Shown: positions 63,583 through 64,000 of the stretch, one piece after another
How positions within the stretch are numbered: the first letter of the stretch is position 1
Layout of the letters: the number at the start of each line of letters is the position of its first letter
Origin: Nocardioides sp. GY 10113
GTDB lineage: Bacteria > Actinomycetota > Actinomycetes > Propionibacteriales > Nocardioidaceae
Direction of reading: 5' to 3'
Length of the DNA stretch: 64,000 bases
Assembly (NCBI RefSeq): GCF_004919105.1
Contig: NZ_STGK01000006.1
Coordinates: 1-64,000 of the forward strand
Notes under the pieces: model-generated
What the model was told of the DNA's origin: nothing
Databases searched by the model: none
The model's input: only the letters and a program-made list of their open reading frames with translations
Translations under genes and position numbers: made by a program

Positions 63583-63622
63583 CGACGGGGCGCTCGGTCC
63601 GATCCGGACCGGGCGCCCCGTC
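63583..63622. terminator. Two-stage hairpin terminator
   Basis: GACGGGGCGC (63583-63592) pairs with GCGCCCCGTC (63613-63622), and inside it CGGTCCG (63594-63600) pairs with CGGACCG (63605-63611); loop GATC. It lies 20 bp after the reductase stop. Confidence 0.75.
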
Positions 63623-63631
63623 GTCGTACCT

Positions 63632-63723
63632 CCGCCCGCCGGGTGTGGACGATGCCGCCCGCCGGGCGTGGACGATGCCGCCCGCCGGGCGTGGACGATG
63701 CCGCCCGCCGGGGGTGGACCACC
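63632..63723. repeat. Four tandem 23-bp repeats
   Basis: Units CCGCCCGCCGGGCGTGGACG plus ATG start at 63632, 63655, 63678 and 63701. Unit 1 differs by one base and unit 4 diverges near its end. The array is in the gap between the reductase and P450 3' ends. Since 23 is not a multiple of 3 it is unlikely to be coding. Confidence 0.85.
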
Positions 63724-63808
63724 ATGGGCCGGGCCGACGCCACCGGCGGGGAGCCTCCCACCGCGGTGCACCACGGGAGCGCCGCGACCTCCGGACCCGC
63801 GAAAAACG

Positions 63809-63843
63809 CTGCGGCACCGACCCCCAAGGGGCCGGTGCCGCAG
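63809..63843 (-). terminator. Rho-independent terminator of the P450 gene
   Basis: CTGCGGCACCG (63809-63819) pairs with CGGTGCCGCAG (63833-63843). On the minus strand the hairpin is followed by GCGTTTTTCGC, giving the only clear U run among the terminators seen here. Confidence 0.8.
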
Positions 63844-63871
63844 CCAGCAGTCAGCGCTCAGCGCGCTGCGC

Positions 63872-64000
63872 TCAGCTCGCGGCGGGCGTGATCCGCACCG
63901 GGAAGCGCTTGATGCCGTTGACGAAGTTGCTGCGGATGCGCACCACGTCGCCGGCCAGCTCGATCTTCTCGATCCGCGGGAGCAGCTCCTCGAACATGAG
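63872..64000 (-). CDS. Cytochrome P450, C-terminal end
   Basis: Only the last 42 residues are inside the window (gene enters from the right edge). They read MFEELLPRIEKIELAGD, then VRIRSNFVNGIKRFPVRITPA, the typical end of bacterial P450s after the heme Cys region. The terminator lies just past the stop (63872-63874). It converges on a flavin/[2Fe-2S] reductase gene, which probably supplies its electrons. The class and substrate cannot be told from this fragment. Confidence 0.85.
   Translation of the reverse strand, partial: LMFEELLPRIEKIELAGDVVRIRSNFVNGIKRFPVRITPAAS

Overview
The window comes from a high-GC actinobacterium. Features pointing that way are GC near 70 %, many GTG starts with a few TTG, and actinobacterial gene neighbourhoods: sigE-rseA-htrA beside an O-methyltransferase, eno-ftsB-DUF501-ppx, cbs beside a GDSL esterase, and rhlE-type helicase beside a ferritin-like protein. 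Others are an F420-dependent oxidoreductase, a WS/DGAT acyltransferase and a 180-kDa-type NAD-glutamate dehydrogenase. The overall look suggests Nocardioides or a relative, but that is inference. It is mostly ordinary chromosome, with one transfer- or deletion-scarred patch at the left edge. There is one tRNA gene. I saw no rRNA gene, CRISPR array, transposase or phage module.

Layout. 1-3.6 kb: the end of a DUF222/HNH protein, then a cassette of lower-GC look (ECF sigma factor with a SnoaL-like tail, SDR, SRPBCC protein and an NmrA-type gene cut off mid-domain). 3.7-6.6 kb: an NHEJ locus with separate polymerase and ligase genes divergent from ku. 6.6-17.3 kb: an FHA-FHA-membrane-protease, a membrane protein, an ABC-2 exporter, the giant glutamate dehydrogenase and a DUF2505 protein. 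17.4-24.7 kb: P5C dehydrogenase (glutamate/proline metabolism again), WS/DGAT, a lipoprotein/membrane-protein pair, and a SAF-domain protein with a CpaE-like ATPase beside a small HTH protein. 24.7-28.3 kb: sigE, its anti-sigma factor and an HtrA protease, divergent from an O-methyltransferase. 28.4-45.5 kb: leucyl aminopeptidase, DUF3117, a DivIVA-like protein, LOG, dapE, an F420 oxidoreductase behind a KstR-like operator, ileS behind a T-box leader, dapD, a two-domain cell-wall protein, a TPR regulator facing a cupin gene, dapC and fdxA. Three steps of the succinylase lysine/diaminopimelate pathway (dapD, dapC, dapE) therefore lie within 14 kb.

45.5-52.5 kb: two GNAT genes separated by a striking array of 72-bp repeats, then cystathionine beta-synthase, a GDSL esterase, a Bax-inhibitor-1 protein, a methyltransferase and a tRNA with anticodon UAA. 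52.5-58 kb: an ACT protein and deformylase, the eno-ftsB-DUF501-ppx operon and a ferritin-like gene. 58-64 kb: a DEAD-box helicase with no canonical start codon, L,D-transpeptidase, ParA, SDR, and a flavin/[2Fe-2S] reductase facing the 3' end of a cytochrome P450.

Most unusual is a family of about 50-bp palindromic elements. Their arms read GGGTCGTGTGCC / GGCACACGACCC, the loop is always 26 nt, and ATAG sits at a fixed loop position. Seven copies form a tandem array (46570-47051) and one stands alone (59994-60045). Intergenic tandem repeats of other kinds (12, 22 and 23 bp) are also frequent. Many genes carry a -10-like hexamer only 6-8 nt before the start codon, which suggests widespread leaderless transcription.
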